Origin: Evernia prunastri
Lineage: Eukaryota; Ascomycota; Lecanoromycetes; Lecanorales; Parmeliaceae
Assembly: GCA_003184365.1 (NCBI GenBank)
Contig: NKYR01000162.1
Location: forward strand, 1-64,000
Length of the DNA: 64,000 bases
Direction: 5' to 3'
The translations under genes were made by a program, and so were the position numbers. The notes beneath the pieces are model-generated. The model made no database searches. It saw only the letters and a list, made by a program, of their open reading frames with translations, and was not told the DNA's origin. Numbering within the stretch: position 1 is the first letter of the stretch; every line of letters starts with the position of its first letter. This document shows positions 32,583 through 43,818 of the stretch, piece after piece.

Positions 32583-35500
32583 TCATCTTTGCATGTATGC
32601 TGCAAACACAGGAGCCACCTCCGCTGCTAGTCTATCTTGTGCAAATGAAGCTATCTTTCCATTCCGCCTTGCATCCGCGGCTCGAATATACTCGCTCACC
32701 CATCGCTTCACGTCTGTAATCTCAGGCCATTGGTCTCGCATTGGTCGCTTGATCGTCGTAAGCTGCGTGAAACCCACACCAAAGCTCATGTCATCAGGAT
32801 CTTGCTCCACAATGCTCTCTTCCGTTGCTGCGAGTATCGGTGAATTCTCGAGTAATTTGAGCAAAGCCTCACAAGTGTACGCCCAGCCTTTCTTATACTT
32901 CTCGGCGAAGGCAACGGAGTCGGTCAAAGTCATCGCGAATGAGATGACAGCGGTTTTTCGATCGAGGGGTCGTAAGAGTTTCTGTGTGTCTGGAAGGATA
33001 ATGTTGAGGTAGAGGGGAACAAAGAGACTGGGTTGTTCAAGTCAGCGCTGAACGATAATAAGTCAATAAGGAACGTTCAATCAATGCGCACCCTTCCTGG
33101 ACTTGATCTAGCTTGCTTATGAAGAAGTCTGCACCAAGGCCTTTATCGACCTTTGCAGAGATGAAATGGTAAAGTCGAACAAATCTCAACGTGAAAGGTT
33201 CGGTCTTCGTATTCTGTAATCTGTTGAGGAGGACATTTAGTATGGAAGGATAGTATTGCTCCAATGTTGACCTGGGGAAATTCAGTAAGTGTACAAAAGT
33301 TTCGGCACGCGCAGGGTAATTTACGGAGGAAAGTTGGCAACAACGCTCTCTAGAAGCTCGAACCCGTAGATTTCGTTGGTCTTCGTAGACGCTAGGCTTT
33401 GAAATATGCCCAGTACAGTGTCTATCTGATTGCTTTGCGCAATAATGGACGAGCCTCGCGAAATGATAGAGGATAGGAGACGAACGAGGGCTGGGACGTT
33501 GCCTTTTGGTGCCCATAGTGCAGGTGTGAGTATTGGAGGTATCAGACCCTTATAGTAATCCGATAACGATCCAGATGGATTAGCTTCGAGAAGAGCAGCG
33601 AAAAGTTGGAAAACGTATGGGATGAACTCTGATAAGAGTCAGCATATCAACCTTGGTCGGGCATCTAGCGAAGATGACCTTGCACATCGTCCTGTATCAC
33701 AGCAATGAATGGTACATAGAGACCCTTTTCAAGCTTGTCGGGTTGTAAAGGAGCGCTGAATCTGCGAGTGATTAGCATTGCACTGAGATGGGACAGTCCG
33801 CCGAGATCTTACCGAATAAAAGCTCCCAGAGCTTCGAAAAGGTAGTAGCAGAATCTCGGGTTGCTCGGGTTCTGACTACTGATCTGCGTAATCTTGACAA
33901 AATGTGTCAAGATTTCATCCACTAAAGGCACGGCAGCTTCCCTAACGACAATAAGGACTCGCATAACACATCGCATTAAAAACTCATTCTCTTGCAACTT
34001 CGCAGGCTCAGAATCCTTCTCGATCAAGCCGAACAAATGCCGTAAGAGCTGCGCTGAAAGAGTCTCAACGCTTGCTCTGCCGATTACTGGTTCTTTGGAA
34101 GCGTTCGTGAGGGCCATGGTGCGTTCCAAAGCAATCGCAGCATAAGTGTGGACAACATAATCCGAGGAACCCAAGTGCTTAACCACAAGAGGAAAGGCAT
34201 CTTGCCATTGTGCTGCCGTGATCTGACTCCTAAACATGTAAAGGTACTTGATGGCGTCAACTTGGAGAATAGGCTCAACGACGGTATCCGAGACCAGATC
34301 CCCAGCGATGTGGTTTTGAAAGAATCCAATGACGTTGGCGAAACCATTGACGCTTGTGACCCCCTGGCTTGCCGTGATAGTGCCTCTGGCAGCTATTGAT
34401 GAGTACAGATACACGGCGGTGTCTTTCGACTTCCAGTTCACAGCAGGATTCTGGGAGTAGTCGGACAAGTAGTGGTCAATGTAACGAAGGACGACCATCG
34501 AGACCATAGCCTCAAACTTTGCCATCAATTGTCGCAGGAAATCCGTCGCCGCCCGTCGCCGGGTATCACTATCAGAACCCTCAAGGTCTCTTCTGATAAA
34601 TTCTATTGGTTCATCTTCAAAGAGTTCCATATCCGAGTCTCGCAATGTCAGGTTGGGTAGGATCACTCGCTCAACGACTTGGGACAAAGTGGACTCGTTA
34701 TTGAAAGCCTGCGCGTGCTCGGTACTGCTTGTTACAGCAGTCAGAAATTGTAGGGCTTTGCTGACTAGGATGTCGTTTTTGGTTTGCGTACCCACGGTGG
34801 TGAGGAGATTCCAGGAGCTTGATATGAATTGCCCAACATGTATGCCAACAGCATCCTCGTACTTCTTGACCCACAGCTCCAAGACCTCGAAAATACCCGA
34901 CTTAACGTGCTCCAAAGGACCTGCGTCACCATCGTCGTCTGTTCGTAGCAGATTGTTCTCGTAAGTGAGATACTTGTGAAGCAGTGATGTCACTGCAGGA
35001 AGGCTATCTTCAAAGACTGGTGGTAAATCCTGGACTGAGAGGTCGTAAAATAGCTTGACAATGAGATTTAGAGTTGCGAAAAGCTGCAGAAGCGTCGTTC
35101 TATTTGTGTGATTTTGGTCGATAAGTGCGTCTGTGCTCTAAATATCTATATCAGTCCAATCGCATGCAAAGCGTACCTCTTGTAGATGCACTCACCTGAA
35201 CCAGACTCAAGAAAGGGTTCCCGAATTTACCCAAGACATGATTGATTTCAATGAACAATGGGTCTGACCGGTACAGAGGCCGCCATCTCTTGAAGATTGA
35301 ATGCGCGACTTGTAGCACTCCGTTATTGGTCGCAGGATTGTTGGGCGTCAGACGGGATACAAGGTCCTGGATGAGCTTCAGCTTCGCACTGGCCCACGGC
35401 TGAAGCATTTCCATGACATACGTCCACCAATGAATCCCATCTCTCCCAAAAATCACTGTCCGCTATAACACCAATCGCATCCCCCAGCTGATACTGGATA

Positions 35501-35915
35501 TTTGGGGGCACTGAGATCATGAGTCCAATGAGCTCGCCCTTAATGGCCGTTACCTCGTTCTGAGGCAGCTTATGATTTCCATCTTCATCCTAACCACCGC
35601 ATCAGCCGAGCAAAGTCGCAGACGCGTAGTACATGATCAGGTTCTTACTGTCCAATGTCGCTTTATATAATTCTTGAAGTACAAAGCACCTGCTAGGCGA
35701 GCGGTAGAACCGTAAGCCTGTGTGGCTACAACTTGCAGCAGTGATAGGGAGAAATTTGGCTTCTTCTCTTCGTGCAGAATAGCAAGCTCCGCTACACGTA
35801 CAAATTAGCCTGTCGATAGATACAACTGGAGGAAGCGGATCGGACCTTGTTTGTTTTGCGTAGGATCTAAACTTGCTTCCAGGATCCGGGCGAGGCCCGG
35901 AAGATCTACAGCCAT
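32583..35915 (-). CDS. CSE1: Exportin-2 / importin-alpha re-exporter Cse1
   Basis: Nine exons on minus: 35915..35846, 35791..35649, 35589..35422, 35366..35196, 35137..33813, 33761..33679, 33628..33325, 33271..33092, 33027..32583; 962 aa, almost exactly yeast Cse1 (960). It is a HEAT-repeat karyopherin that returns importin-alpha to the cytoplasm with Ran-GTP. Visible marks: MAVDLPGLARILEASLDP start, HEEKKPNFSLSLLQVVA, LAGALYFKNYIKRHW, ISVPPNIQYQLGDAI, FSAPLQPDKLEKGLYVPFIAVIQDD-type block at the 33.7-kb junction, GSSIIAQSNQIDTVLGIFQSL, and the C-terminal FGVGFTQLTTIKRP. Every junction joins in frame. Donors are mostly good; the first (GTCCGA) is weak but has a GGCTAAT branch. It is divergent from TSC2. 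Confidence 0.95.
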
Positions 35916-36602
35916 GGTCCAACAGCTTCGGTGTGTTGGACCTGGGTTTGAGGAAATTGAGGTTAGTTGTAAAAAACAATAGAATCTTTTGAGAGCTGCG
36001 TTGGTGCAGTTCGTGCTCACCGTAGTCCAGAGTAGATAGACGCTATAGGCGCGAGGAGCTAACGTGCCTAGAGGCTAGAGCAAAGTACTTCAAAATTTGA
36101 AAAGTATCTTTGATCACTAAAGTAGTCATTCATGAGGAAAATACAGTGAGGAAAAGACTGAGAGGAATAGGAGATGGACATTGATTGTGGAATTTGTAAC
36201 AACACTGGCTGATCCTGAAAGATTATGTATTGAATGCATCGAATACACAGCGTTTTATGCCATTTTGCTTGCTTCAACGTTTCTCTACTCGGTGTTGAGT
36301 CTGATGATTCTGCGGTAGGTCACTATGTTCGAAACGAGATGTCGACCCTTCTGCAAGTCGAATATTGGATTTTGAATCGTGTATACCTCATTAGCAGTCT
36401 ACCATCTACGATATTGTCTTGTGTCTCCCGAGGACTCTCTCGTACTTCCTTACTGTCAAGAGTCTATTCGTATTCTAGGCGTCACATCTCTCTTACCAAG
36501 TACCGGCTGATAGTGTGAAAAGCTGTAGGGAGGCTGTACTGGTCTGGTACTGCTACCATTCTCCTCGTTCTCGAACATCTACAATCAAGACCCACTGTGT
36601 CC
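35916..36602. promoter_or_regulatory. Divergent promoter region CSE1/TSC2
   Basis: A 690-bp head-to-head spacer must hold both promoters. I see no clear factor sites and no gene. Confidence 0.4.
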
Positions 36603-39600
36603 ATGACCTCAGAAACCGTTGACGCGAGCCAAAATGATAGTCCTTCTCCTTCGATGAATGAGAGAATCAAGTCTTTAGCTATTGGGACTGGAAGTCCAAG
36701 CCCAGTACACAGCAGGAGTACCGGCCACAGTGGTAGCCCTGACACAGCCCAAGGAAGCCCATCAAGCACCAAACAGAGCAAATACGTCAATGCCGAGGAA
36801 GCTTTCAAAGCGAGATGCTTAAATGAACTGAATCCGGCGCTGCCAGCCCACAGGAGAATCGCGGCAGCTTATGAGATTTCCAAGGAAATCAAAGTATATT
36901 CCGCCGATGCTCTCCTGGATATCTGGACCGTCGCAGAGGACCTGACTACAGAGGAAGCCCCTCTGGAGGCCCGCAAAGCTGGGTTTGCCCTTTTGAAGGC
37001 TTCCGTATCTCATTCAGGAATCTTGAAGGAGAGGGAGAGATTTTATTCTATGATAACAACACCAGTAGATCCATCGCAGACGAGTCTACAGATATCAGCT
37101 TTGCAACGATTGACCAAAGATGGTCGAGAGGTTCAGCCTTTCAAGTCTAAGCTTGTTTTATTTCTCAACAATTCGCTTCAAGTGTTGATTTTAGCCGCGG
37201 AACGTGCGAGGGAAGCTCGTGCCACCAACGGGCAAACAAGAGCTGAACCGAAAAGAACCCTGCCAATTATTGCGAGTGGCACCGGGCGGAGCGATGATGA
37301 TTCTGGCAGAGATTTCCCCAGCAATGACAGCCTGAAGCAGTCAACACTGGGTGAGGGCACAAGTCTATTACGCACACTTGGTCTAGTTGCCGAAGTTATT
37401 AAATATCACCCCGCCTGCTTCCACGACGACCAACTAGAATTATTGATCGAGAGTTGCCGGTCGATTGCCCTAGCAGCCAGATCACGTAAAGACATTCGAG
37501 GCACTCTCGGGATATTCCTAGCCATTACAGCAGAGGGTCAACTTCCTGCAACAGCTTTAAAGAGCTGTGTCCATGTGCTCTGCAATATTTTAGGTGTTCA
37601 AGAGTCCAAGTTTGACGAAAACGTTTGGGGCTGTCTCTCCAATCTTCTAAAATCGAATCATCGAGCCGCCACGAAAAATATATTGTTAACAGTGTTGATC
37701 AATCCACCAAAGGAAAGCAGTACCGAGAAGACGATCAAAATTGTTCATGGAGCTTTAATCACAGTCAAGCGCATCGCCGAGGACAGTAGCCTAGGGGTCG
37801 TACTCACCAATGAAATCCAGTCGCTAGCACGAGGATTCAAGAATGTACATTCTCTATATGCACAACTGAACGTTGCTACCTTGCGGACTATCAACTCGCT
37901 TATGCTCAACGAGCATGTTGTCGATGCCCTTGGTGGAGAAGACTGGAGTATCTTGGTGGAAATTTCTGAGGAGATGGTCGGAGCGCCAGCCACACTTTCC
38001 ACTCGTCACGACATCAGCTCCTCCTCGCCGCTCTACAGTTTGGTGCTAAGCGATCACACATTGAAATGCGATGTCACCGACGAAGTGTGCGAGGGACTAC
38101 AAGTCACGGCAGAGCGCATCACGTTCGTCCTGCAAACAGCCTGGGAATCCTTGGATCAACGGAAGCTGGCCGTTGTTACGAAAATTCTTGTCCACATGGC
38201 GTTATGTGTGCCTTCTATCTGGAAGGATGCTCTAAGTGCCATGCGAATCCAGGGCCTCATGGATCCCAGCAACGATAATTGGATGCCTCACCTTCGGATG
38301 GTGTTCAGCAATGTCTTTATGGATGCCTCTCGATCCGAAGACGCAAGCTGTCAAGTCCTTCGGATATTTGAACAATTGTTTCCAACAGTGAAGATTGACA
38401 TCACGAGAAAAATGATGTATGAGCGTTGTCTCCGCAACGCCTGCCAGATGCTGGATGGCAACACGAACCTCCCAATCTCAGTCGTCGCCTGCCTGGCCGA
38501 GGTTGCAGCGCAGTGCGGTCCCGATATCGAGAACGACACTTTCCAACCTATACACGATGTGATCGAAAAGGCGTTGAGGGTCTCTTTGGCAGACCCGGCG
38601 GTGTCTGCTGAAGGGCTTAACCGTACCATAGACTGCCTCATTAAGATGTTTCTCAGATCTTTACCGCAATCCGCTCTGAAGACAAGGAAATTATATAATC
38701 TCGTCCTATCACTCGCGGCACCTTCCAATCCGACTAGCGTGAGGTTGAGTGTTGTCAAGCTACTGACGCGGTTGAGATGTGACGCAAACGAAGCAATCGA
38801 GGTTGTATCATTTCCCGATAGTTTAGATTTAGCATCAGTCCTTTGTAGGACGAAGGCAACGGCCTTATCACAGAGTTCCGGGCCCACGCCGTCGAACCGA
38901 ACCTCGACCTATGATCAACCCAATGTAATGCGCACTGGTCGGTCCAGCGTTGTGGAGAATTTCAAGACTGTACGATCGAGATCAACAACAAGGTCTGCCA
39001 ACTTTAGGGAACGGTTCCTGCAGCCCGTTCAGCCTTTGTGGATGTACGATGGGCCGTTCAGGGGCCTTCCAGAAGACCCGCAACATGGGCCAAGTCAGGT
39101 CGTTTACTCCAAAGTATTAAGTAAAGAACACATCAATGTTTTGGACCTCAGTTCTTGGCTCGACGTCGTGATCGGTATCCTAGAAGAAGGTAGCGACTGG
39201 GAGATCTATAGCTACATTCTTGTCCACCTGCCCTCTCAGTTGAGTAATCGCTCGCTGTTCGCACGCCACGTCAGGCAGCTTCAGACACTGCTGAACCTTG
39301 TAGTCGCGCAGGTCGAGAGAACTGGTAGCAAGCCCTTTACTGTGCCACTGCCAGAGACAGGTGTAAAACCACGCGACATTGTCCTTTGCTTGTATAATAC
39401 CCTAACGATGCTCTTGCCTTATAATGAGCATTTTGGTAGGCGTGAGTTGGAAAGCACTGTGCGAGCGTTTGCAAACGGCCTTGATAAGTGGGACGGGGCT
39501 GGAAAGTCTTGTATTCATGCCCTGACTTTGTGTTGTCATGAGATCCCTTCTGTCATTGACAAATGGATGTTCAACATTATTCAGAAAATGCAACAAAAGA

Positions 39601-41369
39601 TCACTCAATCCGATTTGGCAATCGATATTCTCGAATTTTTAAGCAGCCTTTCAGGCCTGCCGGATGCCTGCTCTACCGCTACCGCAAAGGTACCGGACGC
39701 CAACTCGGGTGCCATTGCAGAGGATGGGGGCTTTTACATGACCGTTTTTGGAATCTGTATACGCTACTTAGACTACGCGAGGGACCAGCGTCAGGGACAG
39801 ACCGGCAACGTTGGAACACGGTCCAGCCTCCAGCCAAGCCGTCAAAGTGGTAGTGTAAGTGACATCGCCCAAGTCACTGAAGCAAGCCAAGCCTCTGATG
39901 CACAGACGAGTTTTTCGGAATACGTCTCGGCTCTGGCATATCATGTTATCACCTCTTGGTTTTTGACAATTGAAGTAAGTCGACGAGCGCGGCACGTGGG
40001 ATGGATAACGAAGGGGCTTGCTTGCAAAGACCATCTGGGAAACCCGATGGTGGAAGAGCAAAGCCAAGTAATACTTGATATGATGCATCGCACTGTGTTC
40101 TCAGACCTTGGGGAAACACAATCAGACGAACGTTTCGTTAACCCAGACGAAACACCAGTTAAAAAGACGTGGTTGGATGGTATGAGTATCCTCACATTGG
40201 AAATTTTGCCAAGCAGTAACAGTGGACAATTCACGAAGAGGCAAGCATCGGGCACAACGCACGCGTCTTACTATCACAACACCGCCAAGATGCCCGAGCA
40301 TCACGTCAAAGGACGCAGGAGCGATTCGAGCTCGCAATTCCACGGGCTTCCCGATGTTTATCCAAATCACATGTTCCTTCAAATATCGTCTACAATTGCG
40401 CCGTTACCCATTCCCCTGCAGCCAATCGTTCTACCGGATAACGAGGTTATACAGCGTGCGCTGAGGAACTTTGATCGGACGGATACGGTGGATGGCCACA
40501 AAGCAGGCGTCATTTACATTGGCCAAGAACAATCTTCCGAAGCAGAGATTCTGGCGAACTCACGAGGAACGGACGCTTATGAGGCTTTCCTGTCAGGACT
40601 TGGAACGAAAGTCAAGCTCCAGAATGCCAAGTTCAACACCCAAGGCCTCGACCGCGTATCTAACATCGACGGCACTGACACCTATGCGTGGCGCGATAGA
40701 GTTACTGAAATCGTCTTCCATGTCCCCACGATGATGCCGACAGATCGCGAGAACGACCCTCAAGGTGTGAAGAAGAAGGCGCATGTTGGGAATGATCGTG
40801 TGAAGATTATTTACAACAACTCTGGTCGAGCGTTCAACTTCAATACCTTCCCTTCGGAGATGAATTTTGTGAACATCGTAATAACCCCTGAGGCGCATAT
40901 CGGCGGCGGACGTTTGACAACGGTGAAAAAGCTGCGCAGAAAAGCGATAGAAGCAGACGAGCCAGAGTTGTCAGTCACGGAGCTCTATGGTTATTGCAAA
41001 GTGCAGACCGTATGTTCATCGCAAATCCCACCGCTCTCTTCGGCGGCAAGCTTGAAGGTCGTCTCGGCTGAGGCTCTACCCACCTTTGTCCGTAATGTGA
41101 CCTTGAATGCCTCTCTGTTCTGCCAAATTTGGTCTGTCGTACTTGGCCATGGTGAATACTATTCGAGCTGGCGAGTGCGGCTCAAGGAAATTATCAGACT
41201 CAGGAAGGAGTATGCGAACACTAATGTATCTGCCAACGTGGCATACCCAATGGGTCCAGGTCCGCCTCCCATATACGACGGTGATGCTTACACAGGCGTT
41301 GTTTCAGTGGGCGGTATTGCGGAGCCCAACTATTTTCATATGAGTTTGGACTTTACGAGGTGGACTTGA
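36603..41369 (+). CDS. TSC2: Tuberin homologue, Rheb GTPase-activating protein Tsc2
   Basis: A single exon of 1588 codons; the first true ATG is at 36603 (MTSETVDASQNDS). With Tsc1, tuberin is a GAP for the small GTPase Rheb and restrains TORC1. The N-terminal 900 residues are helical, with the DUF3384/tuberin pattern (AEEAFKARCLNELNPALPAHRR, LDIWTVAEDLTTEEAPLEARKAG). A central tuberin block follows (LWMYDGPFRGLPEDPQHG). The C-terminal Rap/Ran-GAP domain runs from about residue 1280 to 1580: GVIYIGQEQSSEAEI, FLSGLGTKVKLQ, ITEIVFHVPTMMP-like strand and KKAHVGNDRVKIIYNNSG, where the asparagine of HVGND (about residue 1394) matches the catalytic asparagine-thumb region. A low-complexity serine-rich segment lies at residues 10-65. 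Lack of introns over 4.8 kb is notable beside the intron-rich neighbours. Confidence 0.94.
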   Translation: MTSETVDASQNDSPSPSMNERIKSLAIGTGSPSPVHSRSTGHSGSPDTAQGSPSSTKQSKYVNAEEAFKARCLNELNPALPAHRRIAAAYEISKEIKVYSADALLDIWTVAEDLTTEEAPLEARKAGFALLKASVSHSGILKERERFYSMITTPVDPSQTSLQISALQRLTKDGREVQPFKSKLVLFLNNSLQVLILAAERAREARATNGQTRAEPKRTLPIIASGTGRSDDDSGRDFPSNDSLKQSTLGEGTSLLRTLGLVAEVIKYHPACFHDDQLELLIESCRSIALAARSRKDIRGTLGIFLAITAEGQLPATALKSCVHVLCNILGVQESKFDENVWGCLSNLLKSNHRAATKNILLTVLINPPKESSTEKTIKIVHGALITVKRIAEDSSLGVVLTNEIQSLARGFKNVHSLYAQLNVATLRTINSLMLNEHVVDALGGEDWSILVEISEEMVGAPATLSTRHDISSSSPLYSLVLSDHTLKCDVTDEVCEGLQVTAERITFVLQTAWESLDQRKLAVVTKILVHMALCVPSIWKDALSAMRIQGLMDPSNDNWMPHLRMVFSNVFMDASRSEDASCQVLRIFEQLFPTVKIDITRKMMYERCLRNACQMLDGNTNLPISVVACLAEVAAQCGPDIENDTFQPIHDVIEKALRVSLADPAVSAEGLNRTIDCLIKMFLRSLPQSALKTRKLYNLVLSLAAPSNPTSVRLSVVKLLTRLRCDANEAIEVVSFPDSLDLASVLCRTKATALSQSSGPTPSNRTSTYDQPNVMRTGRSSVVENFKTVRSRSTTRSANFRERFLQPVQPLWMYDGPFRGLPEDPQHGPSQVVYSKVLSKEHINVLDLSSWLDVVIGILEEGSDWEIYSYILVHLPSQLSNRSLFARHVRQLQTLLNLVVAQVERTGSKPFTVPLPETGVKPRDIVLCLYNTLTMLLPYNEHFGRRELESTVRAFANGLDKWDGAGKSCIHALTLCCHEIPSVIDKWMFNIIQKMQQKITQSDLAIDILEFLSSLSGLPDACSTATAKVPDANSGAIAEDGGFYMTVFGICIRYLDYARDQRQGQTGNVGTRSSLQPSRQSGSVSDIAQVTEASQASDAQTSFSEYVSALAYHVITSWFLTIEVSRRARHVGWITKGLACKDHLGNPMVEEQSQVILDMMHRTVFSDLGETQSDERFVNPDETPVKKTWLDGMSILTLEILPSSNSGQFTKRQASGTTHASYYHNTAKMPEHHVKGRRSDSSSQFHGLPDVYPNHMFLQISSTIAPLPIPLQPIVLPDNEVIQRALRNFDRTDTVDGHKAGVIYIGQEQSSEAEILANSRGTDAYEAFLSGLGTKVKLQNAKFNTQGLDRVSNIDGTDTYAWRDRVTEIVFHVPTMMPTDRENDPQGVKKKAHVGNDRVKIIYNNSGRAFNFNTFPSEMNFVNIVITPEAHIGGGRLTTVKKLRRKAIEADEPELSVTELYGYCKVQTVCSSQIPPLSSAASLKVVSAEALPTFVRNVTLNASLFCQIWSVVLGHGEYYSSWRVRLKEIIRLRKEYANTNVSANVAYPMGPGPPPIYDGDAYTGVVSVGGIAEPNYFHMSLDFTRWT

Positions 41370-42001
41370 GTACATGTGGAGGGCAGTGGTAAAGACCATT
41401 GTGACAAAGAAGGATACCGCCGGAAAAGCTTTGGAGTTGACTATGTGCATGACGGATAACAGGGGCTAAAAGTTTTGATTTTCTTCGTTCATCAAGGCGT
41501 GACAAGGAGAATATACATTGGCGGAGTACCAGATTGGGGGGTTTATTTGTGGGATCAACAAGCAGCATATAGAGAGCGAAGTTGACGTATGTCTGCATAG
41601 GAAGATGATTGTCGATATACCGGATGTTGGTGGTGTTACTCGTAGATGGGCAGACGATTCCTTTCTTTCTTTCTAATTTCTAAGCTCTTCCATTCCAACT
41701 TGTAAAACAAGAAGAATGTAGAGAGTACTCTGGATGGGACTTCCTCAAAAATGTTATTGTGGTTTACAAACGAATATTAATATCGCAGAAATGCTCATGA
41801 CAATGCAAGAAAGGACTTACTAGCAGTGCGAGTTATGTAGTATGTAAGGTACGGAGTACCTTACCACCTTACCTTAAGTACAAGGATCATCGAGTCCGAG
41901 TCACGTGCCCAGGCGCGCCAAAGAAACAAGATCGCGCCAAAGTTCTTTCGCCCATCCTCATTCTTTTGCCCTCACAAGGTCACATTGTACTCTTGATCCA
42001 A
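41370..42001. other. Intergenic region with AGGTA cluster
   Basis: About 630 bp between TSC2 and the DUF7918 gene, same strand. At 41845-41882 a palindrome-like TAAGGTACGGAGTACCTTA followed by CCACCTTACCTTAAGTAC is seen, another member of the recurrent motif. TCACGTGC at about 41901-41908 contains a CACGTG E-box, a possible bHLH site for the DUF7918 gene 95 bp downstream. Confidence 0.45.
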
Positions 42002-43309
42002 ATGTCTCCATTTCGAGGTCTCAGCGTGAACATCACCAGCGAGAGTGGGCCATTAAAACTTCATCATGACCCCGACGATGATCCCAGCACCGAGCCGCGC
42101 ACACGCCAGCGATACATCGAATCCAAAACCGGCGACACTTTCGTCGTCAAAGTCAGTGTGCATAAGGACTTCGAGCTCTCGAACATGGGCTTCGACGATG
42201 CTGTTCACATCGCAATCTATTACGATGGTCAGGCGCGTGGTTGGTACACAGACCTTACAAAAGCGACTATCCTCTATGAGTGGAGCAAAAGAAAGCCCGC
42301 AGAACACACCTTCTCACACGTATCCAACTTCTGTCAAGAGACGCAGCAGTGGAAGCGGGGTGCTACGAGCTTCGGAGCGTTGGATATGAGTAAGATTGGC
42401 TGCTTCGCTCCTCAATTGCCAAGTTCTAATCGCGTTTACAGAAGAGACCATTGATTCTCAAACTTCCTTGTCCGATGTGCAAAACCTCGGCCGGATCCAA
42501 GTGAGGGTCGGACGAGTCCGCCGTATACCGCGATCGACGCCCATTCGAGCGGCGAAAGCGACACAGAAGCCGGTCACAGAAGTGTCGGAGAAAATATTGA
42601 AAGGCAAGGCGATTGCCAATACCGTTCGGTAAGGCAAAGTACGGGACCATGGCATTGTGGAGGCGCTCACCCTGCTGCATCAGCGTAATCGACGAACTAC
42701 CAGGAAGGGAGCCGCCTCCAATTGAGTGTGATCACAGTACGTGCTTTTGGACTTCCTCTTTCCACTTTTGGACCAATCCTCGAGTCTTGAGACACATCTT
42801 GGGAGAGTCTCCTCTCGAAACTCCTTCATGTGAGCAATATTGACGGCGGAATTGTTGTCCAGTACCGTTACATGGCGAGCATGGTCTACCCCTGATCTTC
42901 AACATTTTTTACAGATCGAGGCGTAAGTGGGAAAGTGAGAGCGTCCTTTTGTACATCAGCGGCTTATCACTCGGCTAGACACTCTCCAAATCCTGGGCTG
43001 TATTCCTCGAACCCCCTCTCCTGAGCCCGAGAGTGCCACGCCTACTAGCCCTGTGACCAGCCGGGAGCAGAAAGTGCGAGACTTGCGAGTCAGTCTTCTC
43101 TCTTATAATACTTTACATCTATCACCAACCAAATTAACACGACACAGGCTCAACTAGCGCTTCTCGAAGGCACGGGAAATGTTAAAGCCGAAAGCTCCGG
43201 CTCACGGGCAACAATAAAACGCGAACTGGAAGACACAGAAAACGCAGGCTCCAAAAGACGTCGTCAAAATTCCGGTAGCATAGAAACCATCGACTTGACT
43301 GACGACTAG
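42002..43309 (+). CDS. DUF7918 domain protein, probable nuclear
   Basis: Six exons: 42002..42389, 42442..42628, 42684..42736, 42863..42922, 42979..43088, 43148..43309; 319 aa, in frame. The N-terminal half matches the fungal DUF7918 layout (RYIESKTGDTFVVKVSVHKDFEL, VHIAIYYDGQARGWY). The small middle exons give LPLIFNIFYRSRHTLQILGC and IPRTPSPEPES, the family's YRSxxxLxxLGxIPRTPSP block. The tail has a lysine/arginine patch (AGSKRRRQNSG) and ends ETIDLTDD. Such acidic VDLTDD-type ends are common in this family and resemble SUMO-interacting motifs, so nuclear action is plausible but unproven. Exons 3 and 4 (53 and 60 nt) were placed from splice signals plus frame; their order is well supported because the family motif is only rebuilt this way. 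Confidence 0.78.
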
Positions 43310-43818
43310 GAATACCATCCATCACTCGCTCGGATAAACCAGCGTCCTGAACGGTACGCCAACGACCTTCAGACTTATGGTGCGAAGGCCTTCTTTCTCT
43401 TATTGATCTATAAACTAAGATACCCGTTGCACCTTCGCTTTGACTGCCCTTCTCTCTACACAGCTGAACACAATCATCGATATCCCATCACGTTTCGGCT
43501 TTGCGCTACAGTGTAGCATAGTCACCAGCACATTTACTTTCAACGGAACAGGTTGAAACAATATTCACGATGGCCCAACGGAATCCTATTGCCAAGGGTT
43601 TAATACCCGCAAGATAAATAATCATCTCTGAGATCGTATTCACTGACCAAAAAAAAAAACATTCGGCTCGTTGCTAAGCGAGCTTGCTATCTTTCTATCT
43701 ATTCTACACTGCTCCCTTGCCCACCGACACTATACGCCAGCGGGTAGCAGCCATCAATGACCTACTTCCCTCTCATTCCTGCCACTTGTTGTGCCAAGCT
43801 AGAGGCGTCCTTCTCGCT
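43310..43818. other. Convergent intergenic region DUF7918/SEC16
   Basis: About 500 bp between two gene 3' ends. A short A10 run occurs near 43651. No gene seen. Confidence 0.4.
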
